Assembly (NCBI GenBank): GCA_015501075.1
Contig: JADNYJ010000054.1
Location: forward strand, 124,001-188,000
Direction: 5' to 3'
Origin: Gymnopilus junonius
Lineage: Eukaryota; Basidiomycota; Agaricomycetes; Agaricales; Galerinaceae
Length of the DNA: 64,000 nucleotides
Of this stretch, positions 9,914 to 22,400 are shown piece by piece. Every line of letters starts with the position of its first letter. Position 1 is the first letter of the stretch. The translations under genes and the position numbers were made by a program. The notes under the pieces were generated by a model that searched no databases, was not told where the DNA came from, and worked only from the letters and a program-made list of their open reading frames with translations.

Positions 9914-12599
9914 TTACTTAGGTTCAGATCTTGCCCGGTTTTTGGAGGCGACCCTCTGAACAGTTTCCCATGCTGGGCCAGTAGGGACAGTCCAATTTCC
10001 ATGGCAGTCGTAGATCCAGTCCACTTCACTTATGATCTCCTTCATTGCTGATATGAAGGTATCTAGAGGGCACATCCCATCCCTCTGCTCGGGGCATCCG
10101 CGAATTCCAGTCAGAGGACTGACAGCATCGTTAATGACAATCCTTATCTGTGGTCCTGGGAGATCGGTGCATTCCAGGACTGAAAATAAATTTAAGGTTA
10201 GTGTGTCAGTTATATCTGGTGAGTAGGGAACTGGAAGGGGATGCGCACGTTGGAATTGAATGTTGGTAGCGAATGGGGCAAGCTCTGCTACTCGGAACGT
10301 CCGATCATGGGGTATGTGAGTGTAAGGCAACGGGCCGCTCGCCGCAAAGTTGGTCAAATTGAGTGCGGTGATAACTGAAAATCGAGGTTAGTTTAGCGTA
10401 GAAACTCATGATAGCCATGAAGCACCACGAACTATTGAGAACAACGACCTCGTGGGTAGCGTCAACGTAAAGACTCTGTCCAAGAGGGAACGTTACGTGG
10501 CTGTCATCCAGGGTGGCATTAGTGGAGCTGTTGTGCACTTGAATGGGCGTATGCGTAAGACGAGCAACCATTTCCTGAATATATCCAACACCCTGCACGC
10601 GGGCGACAGAGATCCAAAAGCGCTGCTGTACCTGTAAACATGACTTAGAGTGGAAAAAAAAGTGCAAGTGTTGAGAAGGTGATACCAGAATGAAAGATCG
10701 AGCCTAGATAGTCACGTCAGAATTTGTATGCAGACCAAATAAGGAGATAAAGAAGACATACGCGTAATTGAAACCTTCCCATTCGTCTTCCGTGAACAGC
10801 TCACAGAACTTTGAATAGCCTAATGCAACAGTCTGCAAACAACATCGACAAGGTCAGGAGTGAAAATAATAGCAAACCATATATCCTGACCTCATAAGCA
10901 CATAGCTGTTGCATAATGTATGTGTCTTCAATGGATAAGTCAAGCCCGTGTAGTTGCTTCTGTAGTCGCTTCTGGGCGTCCTTAAGATATCTCTCTGCCC
11001 AGCGCGCAGTGTACCAATTGCCCCGATCGGCTTTCGAGCTGTCTTTGGCATTTGGACATCTGTGTTGAACGGGGATGATCAGTTCAAAACGCAAAAGCGA
11101 ATGAGAGAAAGACGTACGTCTTGTACGGCGAAAGAGTATTATTGAACTTGAAGACGAGTTGAGCGAAAAAAAAGGATGGAAAAGGTGAGTTATTACATAC
11201 ACCATCTGCTTCTATTGTGATGCTTTGTTGGTATTGACCATCGAAAGGGTAGCCGAAGAATCCGATGGCAAAATTCATTGCGGAAGCCAGCATACGATCT
11301 CTGGACGCAAGATTGAGGAGTCACACCTCGGCGCTGATAGAAACACGTACTGGGATTCCGTTCTGAACACTGGAATAGTCTTTTTCTCTGTGAAGTTCTG
11401 AAATTAAATATATGTCAGCTGTGTAGTAGACATGGCCGAGGATTAAGACTTTCGGACCTGGAGCAGGAAACCATATTTCATGCGTAAAGAGATTCCGAGA
11501 TCATCTATAGGATGTTAAATTCAGCAGGAGGGAACAGGAATAAAATGAGCAAACAAACATAATTGTTGCCGTCCAAAGGGTGTCAGCACTGAGTGAGAAT
11601 TGTCAGTAGTATGAAAAGCAGCTGGAAGGTCCTCTCGTACATTCTTCGCCTAATTTATACGTCCTACAAGCTCCGTTAGTACATTATAAGCAAAAAATGG
11701 GGAAGAATCTGACCATTCGTTCAAAAAGTCCAAATCACCCGAAGCATTCCATGATTCTGGAGACTTGTGAAGCTTGCCTCCGAACTTGGAAGGTCCACCG
11801 TACGAAGCTGCGTCAAGAATATTTAAACGATGAATGAAAGACGCAATAAAGTACTGGACACACCCCAAGCAGTCGGATACCTGGCTCCATGCCTGTGCAA
11901 AAAATGCAAACCTGTGATCTTACACGTTTCTGGAGGCTCAGGACCCGAATCAACGCCAAATTTGCTTTTTTCGACACTATACCACGGTGACAAATTGCCC
12001 CAGTTACGGAATAAGTTGAACTTGGGCTTCTTCCCCTGTGACAGTGATAGATCACTAGCTTCCACCTCCATCTTCTGGGGTCGGATTAGCTGGTCGGAGC
12101 ATGAACCTGGGTGGATGGGGTATGCAGGAGCCGTGGCGATAACAGCAGCTTCGGCTCCAGTGGGTGTACCTCCGGCGTAGCCAACATTGGAAGGAAAGAG
12201 CGATGGGTATACGTTGGTTGGTTTCGTCGGAGGGAAATTATGCACTTCGGTAGACCCAACATAAGGTGGTGCCATTACGGTAACGACGTCCTGGTCATGG
12301 TGCGCAGCTACCGGATGCGAACTAGCCCTTCCGCCAAAGCACTGAAGACCACAGACGGCATACTGGGCTAAGAAGCACGCGATTGTACCTAGAACAAATG
12401 CACCTGAAAGGTGTAGAGCTGAGAACTTGGCTTGTGTACAATTCCCTTCATTGAGGAACGAGGCCTTCGACTTTTGTACTGGTGCCAAAACCTCTAGTGC
12501 GGAAGTCGGTAGGAGAGCATCAGTCTCGAATGTTTGTGAGTCATAAACGACAGGGCCTTCTTCATTGGCGCCAGCTTCAATATCGGGCCTTCCAGGCAT
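9914..12599 (-). CDS. Membrane-anchored histidine acid phosphatase (phytase-like)
   Basis: Histidine acid phosphatase of the phytase/MINPP clan, which hydrolyses phosphomonoesters, possibly phytate, outside the cytosol. Thirteen or so short exons (some only 18-30 nt) on the minus strand. The first runs 12599-11864. The ATG at 12599 is used because the longer frame starts with GTG. Order: acidic N-terminus; a transmembrane anchor at about residues 66-88 (SGAFVLGTIACFLAQYAVCG); a linker; the catalytic RHGARYP; then LLTPFGRQQL, FRTESQDRM, GFFGYPF, CPNAKD, the block around GVGYIQEMVARLTHTPI and YVDATHEVVVLN. The proton-donor site therefore reads His-Glu rather than the His-Asp of classical phytases. 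The C-terminus has Cys-rich segments (CTDLPG, GCPEQRDGMCPLDTF, DCHGNW). A single-base break lies near 10606-10611, between FGS and VARVQGV. Donors and acceptors elsewhere keep the frame. Type II membrane topology is inferred. Confidence 0.8.
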
Positions 12600-12886
12600 T
12601 TCTACGGCTGGCACGACTGGTGTACAGACGCGCTGGTCAACGGAAGTAGGGAGGAGAGGTTAGGAGGTAAAAGTTTAAACAGTTGGAGCCCTCAGAATCA
12701 ATTTGGCATATGGGGACCAAGTATATTCTCACGCTAATCAGTCTAATTGGTGTACATACCCCTGTTCCATGGTAAGTATTGGAGTATTCGATATCATGGC
12801 GTGGGCTTTCATGAACGAATCATGATGGTGTAACTTGGGTATCAAGATTTTTGCGACGGTTTTACACAATTTTGGTACAATACGAT

Positions 12887-14520
12887 CTATTCAGTCTTGC
12901 CAGCCTTCCCCGCACGTTTGTTGCCGTGTTGGACTTCTCCAGCCAACCAAATAGCAGAGAAGAGGAAGAAGGCCATGCTTGTGCTGATAGCACCTGCGTA
13001 GTAAGGCCATGCGGCAGATAAGAAACGAGGATATCCATCATGTCGTGGCGGAACGACAGGGACAGTAGTCGAGCTATGAAGATATGTCCAACTAAAACAA
13101 AGCATCAGGATCAGGAATGAGCAGAATCAGGACACAAACTGACCCTTTGCGCTTCCAATCGACAACGAACTTGAAGACACCGTGTCTGTCAGGTGCGCGG
13201 AAAGTAGTAGAATATTTCCCTGGCGCCCCTGGAACTGGAGGAAGCGAAGACCGAATATGAGGGTCAAGCATCGTAAATTCCAATTGCAAGTCTTTGATTC
13301 CGGAGTATGGCTCCCATGTTGCCTTCTGGGGGTCGTACTTGGAAATGTAAATGCTGTAAACCTGTTGGTACAACTTTAGTAAGTGGTTGAATATGAGCAA
13401 AGAGGAAGTTGGTTACAAGTTGATCATTCGTTGTGTAGACCTCATTGGGTCCTGTCGCATTCACGAGATGGTGCTCAATCTTATCGATGCGCAATACGAG
13501 AGATTCCTTGAAAGTCCAAGCGGCGACGTTGCGCGCGAATTGCGCATTGCCAGATTTGACCCCGCTTTATGATCACCATGAGCGTGCTGGGAAGCGGAGT
13601 TCTGTGAGGAACACGTACTTTGAAACTTCCCTTTGGGCTAGTTCGTCGGTGAGCAGGTCTACGCCTCCTAACCAAGTGACTCTAGCACCGTTTAGGGCCT
13701 GGAATCCTGTGACAATACCAAGTTGACTTCCAGCCCAAAGGCCTTCTCCACCTTTCTCTGCGGCGTCTACCAAAGCATCTGCCGATCCCCCGTCTACCTC
13801 CGAAGCGAAGCTTTCAGCAGGGGCATGCAAAATCGGGACCAGAAGTGGATTATTTCCAAATGCGTGTGGGACGCCAGAGAACCACACTGGGGGTAAGTCC
13901 TTGTTCAAAATCTCAGTTGCGTCGTATTTGGAGGGTGTGATAGGAATAAGAGAAGGCGACTCTTCGCGTTTTGGGAAATATGAGATGAGAGGCGTCCCCG
14001 GAGGAGGGAGGATCAAGGAGAACTCAGGGGCAAGCGAAGCTAAAGGAGTTTGTTTTGTCGAGAGACCAAGAATCAAGTTGGTTTCAAGATCCAGGAGAGA
14101 AATAAGCGACTGTGGCGTTATGTCTTTCGCAAAGTCTGGACAATGAGGTTAACGCTTTGATCTACGCCATAAATTATCACAAATATCGTTTGAATTACAA
14201 CATACTTTTAGTCTCTGAAGCAAGGATTACGACGTGAGCAAACTTTGCTTCGTCATACTCAATAACTGGTGGTGATTCATCCTTTGGCGCTCGGAATGTC
14301 AATTCATAGCCTTGGTCTATCACAAAGAACGTTAAGGCAACAAATTCTATTAGCAGGAAGACTGGAATAAGTCACCTCTCAAGCCGTCATAGAATATAGA
14401 AAAGTCGTCTTGGCGTTTGGGTTCGACCACAACTAGGACCGAATTTCCGGTACTAGACTTTGCACCAACCAAACTGGCAAGTCCCGCAGCCAAAAAGAGG
14501 ACCCTCCTGAAGGAGAACAT
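12887..14520 (-). CDS. WBP1: Oligosaccharyltransferase subunit WBP1/OST48
   Basis: Essential non-catalytic subunit of the ER oligosaccharyltransferase that transfers the Glc3Man9GlcNAc2 oligosaccharide to Asn in Asn-x-Ser/Thr sequons. The start at 14520 gives a signal peptide (MFSFRRVLFLAAGLASLVGA) followed by the family's opening SVLVVVE strand. Landmarks follow: EPKRQDDFSIFYDGLRDQGY, the VILASETK/DFAKDITPQ segment, GSQLGIVTGFQALNGARVTW and the SDEFF-equivalent DLLTDELAQ. Near the C-terminus are KYDPQKATWEPYSG, then a single transmembrane helix (YYAGAISTSMAFFLFSAIWL) and a short basic cytosolic tail ending GKTE. That tail resembles, but does not exactly match, the dilysine ER-retrieval tail of yeast Wbp1. 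Several introns of ordinary length interrupt it. The frame appears intact. It is transcribed in the same direction as the phosphatase gene downstream. Confidence 0.9.
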
Positions 14521-15167
14521 GAGTTCCAGGGCTTCCTGGTGAGCAGGAGTATAGAGAGGTGAATGTGAGATTTATGAGGAGTTCCACGTCGCGCGCTGCG
14601 GCTACGCGTAGAGTTTGCGTATATTTGGTAACAGCTTCAAATGCGGCATAGTCGGCACGCTCCGTGACTACATTCCCCTAAATTCTGCTAAATTCAATAC
14701 AACTCGCCAAATCTCATGACACTCCTGCGGCCGGACTATTTGTTGGCTTACAAAATTTAGAGAAGTCAATAAAATTGCACTGAATCGACTGAAAAGGAAT
14801 CATTTTTGCTCGGCTAATGAGTTAAATGATAAATTTGTCTATAATTTAGTAAATATTTGGAAAATCTATCTTTTATTGTTGTGCTAAATCGTATTCTTAA
14901 ACTTTGTAAGTCAATAATACCATTTAGCTGAGCTATTAAATAGTCCGGCCACAGGAGTGTGATACTTAACCCCCAAAAGTCTCTGAGGGAGAGTTTTTTT
15001 TTTCTCCAAGCGAATAAGGATTGCGTCGGGACCGCTACTGAGGACCATGTCGGGAATAATCGGTCCGCTCAAACTCCGACCACCAGCGAACTTTTTGACG
15101 AGCGTAACCGCGGGTTCATTCGTTCCTTCTTGCTGTTGCTTTTTCTCCGTTCTTGCTGTCATAGACA
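14521..15167. other. Divergent promoter region of WBP1 and ADK1
   Basis: Shared upstream space of two housekeeping genes. It contains the 240-bp inverted-repeat element described separately, and is AT-rich between the repeats. Confidence 0.5.
14720..14959. mobile_element. MITE with 22-bp TIRs and TGA target duplication
   Basis: Terminal inverted repeats at 14720-14741 and 14938-14959 match over 22 bp with one mismatch, starting CACTCCTG and reaching GGCCGGACTATTT. They are flanked by TGA on both sides (14717-14719 and 14960-14962). The 196-bp interior is AT-rich and non-coding. A CACT-starting repeat with a 3-bp duplication resembles the CACTA/CMC class, but this assignment is an inference. 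It sits between WBP1 and ADK1, about 210 bp upstream of the ADK1 start. Confidence 0.7.
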
Positions 15168-16264
<1,097 letters not shown>

Positions 16265-17357
16265 TAGAATAGATTATGTTGTATACGAACTTGTCGTCCA
16301 GTAATTTGATAGAAACACTGATCTGACATTCCGTGAAGGCAGTTTCCATTCAGAGAGTTGACAGAACAACCGCCCATGATGATCTCGGACAGTCGAATAC
16401 TTGTGTATCCCGTTGATCTCCCGTCTCCCCGTATTTCGATCAAGAGGGATTGGCGTCTTGTTGAGTAGGATGCGATGCAGTGTCAATAACTATAGCGGAC
16501 CCACAATCAACTGCAATCGGCATCAGCCCATCAGAAAGCCGGTTTTTAGCCTTTTCTTCCTCCGCTCATCACCACTGGCCAAGTGCCAGTCCATCTCGAG
16601 CCCTTCGAAGTTCGAACCCTAAGGCACAGAGGTATACCTGAAATTATGTTGTCCATGTTTCAACGCAGTAAGGTTCGATATATCCGGGACGCTTTCTTCC
16701 GACTAGCGATGTCCGCGATTGTACCTCTTTTCTGTCTTTTTGGCGCTTAGAGATTTCCGAACTGTGCGATCAAGTGGCAACAAAGATCAGTGAGTTGCTT
16801 TACTTCTTCTTCTCAAAATACTGACATGTGTTCACTTCATAGTAAAATTAGTGTCAAGCTCTTGGGAGCATAATATCTTTTTAGTATAGTGCCTTGCGCC
16901 TCCGTTCAACTTTCGACGCCTCATCAAGTTTCATGATTCATGATAACTTGTTTCAAAGCTGTAGAATTGACCAATCGGATTCAATAATATGTGCCGAGAT
17001 CAAATTCCTCACGCATTCCATTTACCGTCCCGTGTTACCTTATCTTTCTTTATGGGTTAGTCATGGTAAGGTTCTTTACACTGAACCAGGACCTAAAAAA
17101 ACATCGCCGAACTGATCACGACCGAATGCTATTTAGCTACTGCGACATAGCTGTACCGGAACGAAGAGGAATGACTCCTGCTTCTAGTCCTTGCGGGAAC
17201 AACATAGGTACCACTGGAATAACTTCTCTTCAATTATAACTGCGCGGTTATCGGCATCTAAATCTTTCCTTCCCAACCTCGACTTCTCTTAAATTGCACC
17301 TTTGGGTTCTTTGACATTTACCTGATTCAGCGTAACTTGACCAAAGTCCACCACAGC
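16265..17357. other. Intergenic, no gene seen
   Basis: About 1.1 kb between ADK1 and the Zn2Cys6 gene. Only short frames without family features. Presumably holds the ADK1 3' end and the promoter of the regulator. Confidence 0.4.
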
Positions 17358-19474
17358 ATGCCTCGAAAATCCGAACATACCGGAGTATTGAGACGAGGTT
17401 CTGCCTGTCTTTCTTGTCGGTGAGCTCGATGCCTCCTTCCATTTCACGATCTTCCTGACGCAGTAATCATTTTACCGATACAGGAGAAGGAAATTGGTTT
17501 GTGTCATTCATTATCTTTGAATTCGTCCATTCATTACAATCAACTTAATAGAGGTGCGATGGGGTACGACCAGTTTGCCATCAATGTAGTTCGATGCGGA
17601 GAAGCCACGAATGCACCTATGACGATAGCTACCGGAAGAGTCGAACACAAACTTTACGAGAGAAGATGATCGCACTGGAGGCCAAGGTTCGTGAATTAGA
17701 GGGTATCCCTGGTCCTTCGAACCTACCTATATCAAACTTTACTCCATTACCACCCTTCGAAAAACCAGTGGTCGGTAACCACCTTCCATTAGACAGCTCA
17801 ACAACGCAACTCCTGGACGCGACCTATGGACTGGATCCCCTCTACTCGATGGAACCAACTGCATGGCCCTCTTTCGATTTTCAGTATGGGGGAGAACCCC
17901 TCAGTTCTTCATCCTCCTCACAGTCCAACCTCTACATGCCGACTCCTTTTGACTCTTCACTGAGTCAATACGTCCCTTTACATACACCCGGTCGCCCCAC
18001 ATTTACAGATTCTTCTGGTACACCAGTAGACGGCGTTGCGGACCGGTCGCTGTCTGAGCCGAGAATCACACTCACTGTCGAAATGCACGAGGTGTTGTAT
18101 GTTAACTTCTGATCTCTCAAACGCTCGCACACTGATTATCGTGCCTTTCTAGAATACAAACATTCATCGAGCATCGAAAACAATGTTGTTTCTACTCAAA
18201 CACCAGCAGGTTCGATCCGTCTTCATCTGCGACTGTCTACCAAAACACACCCCCGAATTCCGCTTTGATGAGTTCCATCTATTTAATGGGTAGCTTCTTC
18301 GCACGCACCCCTGCTCTGGAAAAACAGTTCTTGGAACAAAGTCTCCAGGACGTTTCCCGATCATTGCATAATCAAGACCAGTTGATGGATGTCTTACAAG
18401 CACTCTGTTTACTTGCTCAGTATTTCTTCTTCCAGGGCCGATCCATAGAAGGAAACGCGCAACTCAAGAACGCGAAACAAATTGCGACAACCTTTGGGTT
18501 AAACCAAGTATCGTATCCAACCTACGACTTATACGATTCACCTGATGAGAAGACTGCTATTTTTTGGCAAATGTTCATTGTTGACAAGTTCTGGTCGTCC
18601 AGTAACGACTGCTGCGAAATTCTTCCAAACCTAGAATCGCCGTGCCGACATATCACCACACCACTCCCCGTGCTAGAAGGAGCAGAGATGGTAAGTATAT
18701 CTATCGGCTCTCGTGACGCGTTATTAATTGTCTGCCTACCCAGGAGGCCGTAATTGGCAACAGCCCGGTAGTTGCCTGGTTCCAAGGTAGCAAATCAGAC
18801 AAGATCGAAGGAAATTTCTTAGGTGTTCCAGCATTCAAGGCATTGGCTTCGTGTATTTTTGACCGCGCCATGCGCATTCGAAGTACGTCTCCTATTCACT
18901 AGGCCTTGATTCCTTTCCCACTGACAACTAAAAACACGCTAGACGCGTCAGCATCTGTTAAGGATAACGAAGTTTGGGCGTACTACCGCTCCACGGAACT
19001 GGCTCTCGAACGTCTTTCCTCCATTGTCCATCCTTTCACATGGAGAGATTCCCAAAATGGCGCCGTCGACACGGATCTATTTGCCGTACACAACATGATT
19101 CTTGCGTCCACCGTCCACCTTCATCTCGACAATATTATGAACCTAAAAGTATCGTGGGCCGCCAAAAAGATTGTTGAACTGGTCAACCATCTCAGTGAGG
19201 ACGACTATCAGTATTTAGATCCAGCTCTTACTGTGGGTGATGCATTTAACGATGCGAACTGATGCCTATTGATTTTTTTTGGTATTTTATAGATATGTTG
19301 GTCCTCCGTCATCAGAAATTTCCAAGACATGATCGACGGAGCCAATGAAAAAATGACTGTGAGCGGAGCATCAACTTCCATGGCATCATATACCATCACC
19401 TTCCTTGGCCATTGCGTTGATGCCGTACAAAACGCTCTGCACAGTCTCAGTCTATATGTTCCTCTAGCAGGTTA
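17358..19474 (+). CDS. Zn(II)2Cys6 fungal-specific transcription factor
   Basis: DNA-binding regulator. The ATG at 17358 is followed by the zinc cluster, split over three small exons: ACLSCR, then RRKL, then RCDGVRPVCHQC and HECTYDD. This gives the canonical six cysteines. A linker and dimerisation-type coiled coil follow (LREKMIALEAKVRELEGI), then a Ser/Pro-rich region and the fungal_trans middle homology domain. That domain shows LMSSIYLMGSFFAR, LCLLAQYFFFQGRSIEG, AKQIATTFGL and EKTAIFWQMFIVDKFWSS. The reading continues through GT-AG introns to the TAG at 19472-19474 (final ALHSLSLYVPLAG). The domain pair is certain. The regulated pathway is unknown, and no adjacent cluster suggests one. 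No frame break was noticed. Confidence 0.85.
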
Positions 19475-22400
19475 GTTTGTTCAATTCGGCACGACTCAGA
19501 TCCTCATGGTTGGAGTTGTTTCCCAGATAACCTAATAACAAGCTTGCGAAATTCCCTTCTGCCTGCATGCCCTGGTCTAATGAAGACCATTCCATCTTTT
19601 AGTCAAGAAGATTATATATTTGGACAGAGTTTGGTACTCTGACCTGCCTATCGCTATCTCACATGCTTCTCGGTTCCTATTCATTATAGACTCCTAAATG
19701 CGACGATTCCTTGAAAGCTTTAGTCCCACGAGTATCTTACCAGCTTTGGTCACAACAAATAGCGTGTTCCTAATTCGTATTTTTATGTTCTGGTCTAGAG
19801 GGTTCTCTGCATTTTTTCTCGTGTCATCGGCGTTCCTTCATACATCCCAATTGCAATTCTCATCGCTTCCATTTGTTTGTTCTAGTATATTGATAGTCTC
19901 CGGATTCTTGTGTAGTACGAAGTGTATCGTTATCTGAGTATATCGGGCGACACCCGATTGTAATATATATAATTTAAGTGCATGTACACGCGATACAGTA
20001 CACGTTGTGATTATTTTTATTTCAGGTTCACTGAGACCATCCTTGCTATGTAGGGTGCAGGCAAAGTAAAAGTGTTGCATGGATGGAAGAACTTTCGATC
20101 CTTTTTCTTTGGTGTTCTGATAGCGAGAGACGACACCGAGTACTCACTGCATATTTCGCCAATCTGAAGAAAGTAAATCACGGAAGAATTTGAATGTTCA
20201 GGTGAACGTTCAAAAATAATACCCGCGAAGCGTTGGTTTCTTAACTTCTTCTGCCGTCCCGTCATCGATATCTGATAGAAGTATTGTCTTATCTGGCTCC
20301 CGTGATTTGGTCCTTGGAGTCCAAGCATATGGTTTTTTCTATGATACCCGACCGTGTCCTGCTATTCTTAACTTGAAAGGTTGACATGACATGATTCCCG
20401 ATGCCGTCGCTGTGAAATCCTTTGGTTTCAATTTCAGAAACAACTTTTATTGAATCCACTTTAACCAAAGTAATCTCAGGGCATTGCAACAAGCCTGAAC
20501 CCGTGGAGGGCTAAGGAAAAACAAGGGTTGTCGAAAGCCGTTTCTGCCCGTAGGCGGCGAAGCAATTGGTCCGATGTAATGAAATTTCCCCAGATGCAAA
20601 GCCGGGCGAGCTGGGCTGTGTGGGGGGCGGCAGAGGATGCCCCAAATAATGTGGGGCCTGCTGCCCTGGCGATCAGGAGGATACGCCCCGACTTCTAACA
20701 ACGAGTGGAAGGCTTGTAAGTGCGTCGATCGATCCCGATCGTGCCGTCTCGTCGGCCATCAATCGGGATAGTTACTTTGGGGATATGGATCACCATTTGC
20801 AGCTGTGTGATGTGGCGTACGAACCTGCTCAATACCCTTTAGGCGCCCATTTCAACGTCATGCACATTGAATGTCACGTCAGTAGACAAAAATTAATCCA
20901 CATATCTGCAGTATTTTATGTTATTCCGGGTAAATGCGATTGAACCTGGGTCTCTTTCAACGGCGGTGCGCAGTTGCCAATGATGGGATCGGGCGGGTAA
21001 ATGTTTTTCTCGACGAAAATGATGCAAGACACATGGCTCTAAGGGTCCATATAAGGTGGTACAAATACCATATAAGTCAATTTTGGATTTTTTTTCCCAT
21101 TTCTTGGATTTCCTTAAGCACTCCACTGGCTTTCCTGTCTTTCTTGGGAGCGGAAGTGGTCTTTAATAAATTTCTAGGGATGTCTAGACAGCAGTATTGA
21201 GCTATCAGGATCATACTGTTTGAGTTATTTATGTAAAGTCGACTTCTTGCTGCCCCCTCGGACCACATTAACTCCCACTAGTGGCAGTTGATTAATATAT
21301 TGTCCAGCCTTTCCAATCCCCTCAATGTCGCCCTTTGTATTTCCATCAACCTGTCACAGATTATCCAGTGATGTAGGAGAAGATATATGTCTTGCTGATG
21401 TTTTCTGGTAGAATAAACCGAGGCAGACTAACGCGTTCAAGTTCAATATACGTTAACTTTTCCGTTACTGTGTCGCTCATTTTCAGCAGTTCATACATGT
21501 ACTCTACAGGTCTGAATCCCATTGTGATGCGCGTTTGAGCTTTGTCACTTGGTTTTGGGCCTGGGCCTGAGGCAAATATGTCGACTTCTCGTGTGATCAA
21601 GACCTGAACAACATTGGACAAGCAACATTTCTACAGGAAAGCCGGTCGCTGAAGTGCTAAGTACTACCTGGAAGGCCGTCAAATCAGAACTTTGCCGCTC
21701 CTGCAAGTTCCGTGGCCAATCTGGCCAGTGTCGTCAAACATCAATTGAATGTATTCTATCCGGCGTTTAGTTTTCTGCAGCGTTATTGTCGTCGGACATC
21801 GGACATCGCAAGCTCACATCGACCGTGACGTTCTCTGTATTGCAGACATCCCTGCTTCGCAAGGAAAGGGGAGTCAATGCCGCCAAATTTGATTCGTCTG
21901 AGCCTTCATTTCCATTCTTTACACTTCCTTTGATAGTGATTACTGCGGGTGATGAAAAAGTTGCCGCAAGGTCACATGCGAGCGGGGAGGTTGCAAGTCT
22001 GTCCACATTTTCTGCGAGGGCTCGGAGACGTCAATTTCGGCCCTCGGTTCCTCGGCATCGACTGGTAGGCAGGACTTTTGAAAGCCGGTGTGTAGGAGTA
22101 TACAGGCCCGGTTTCAGGCTATGAAGGAGCCAAGGATTCCTGAGTCCTCCGAGATTCTTCTCAAGACATAAGGCATCAATACTATCAGGGATACATCGTC
22201 AAAAGGTTTGCTCAAATTTAGTTGGAGTACATAAAGCTACCCACTTATTCAAGCGCCCGCCATGGCAGGTTCGGGTCGGAGGATCTTAATCGATCATGAA
22301 TGAGGAAGGCGAAAGATATATCGGCAAGCATTCAATGCGTTGCAATGCAGCAATAGGCATCGAGCGTTTAGAAAATAGAATTCGCACTATTGACAAATCT

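Noticed and set aside
16600..16625. GTTCGAAC word resembling a tRNA T-loop
   Set aside because: No paired T-stem, acceptor stem or A-box at the expected distance.
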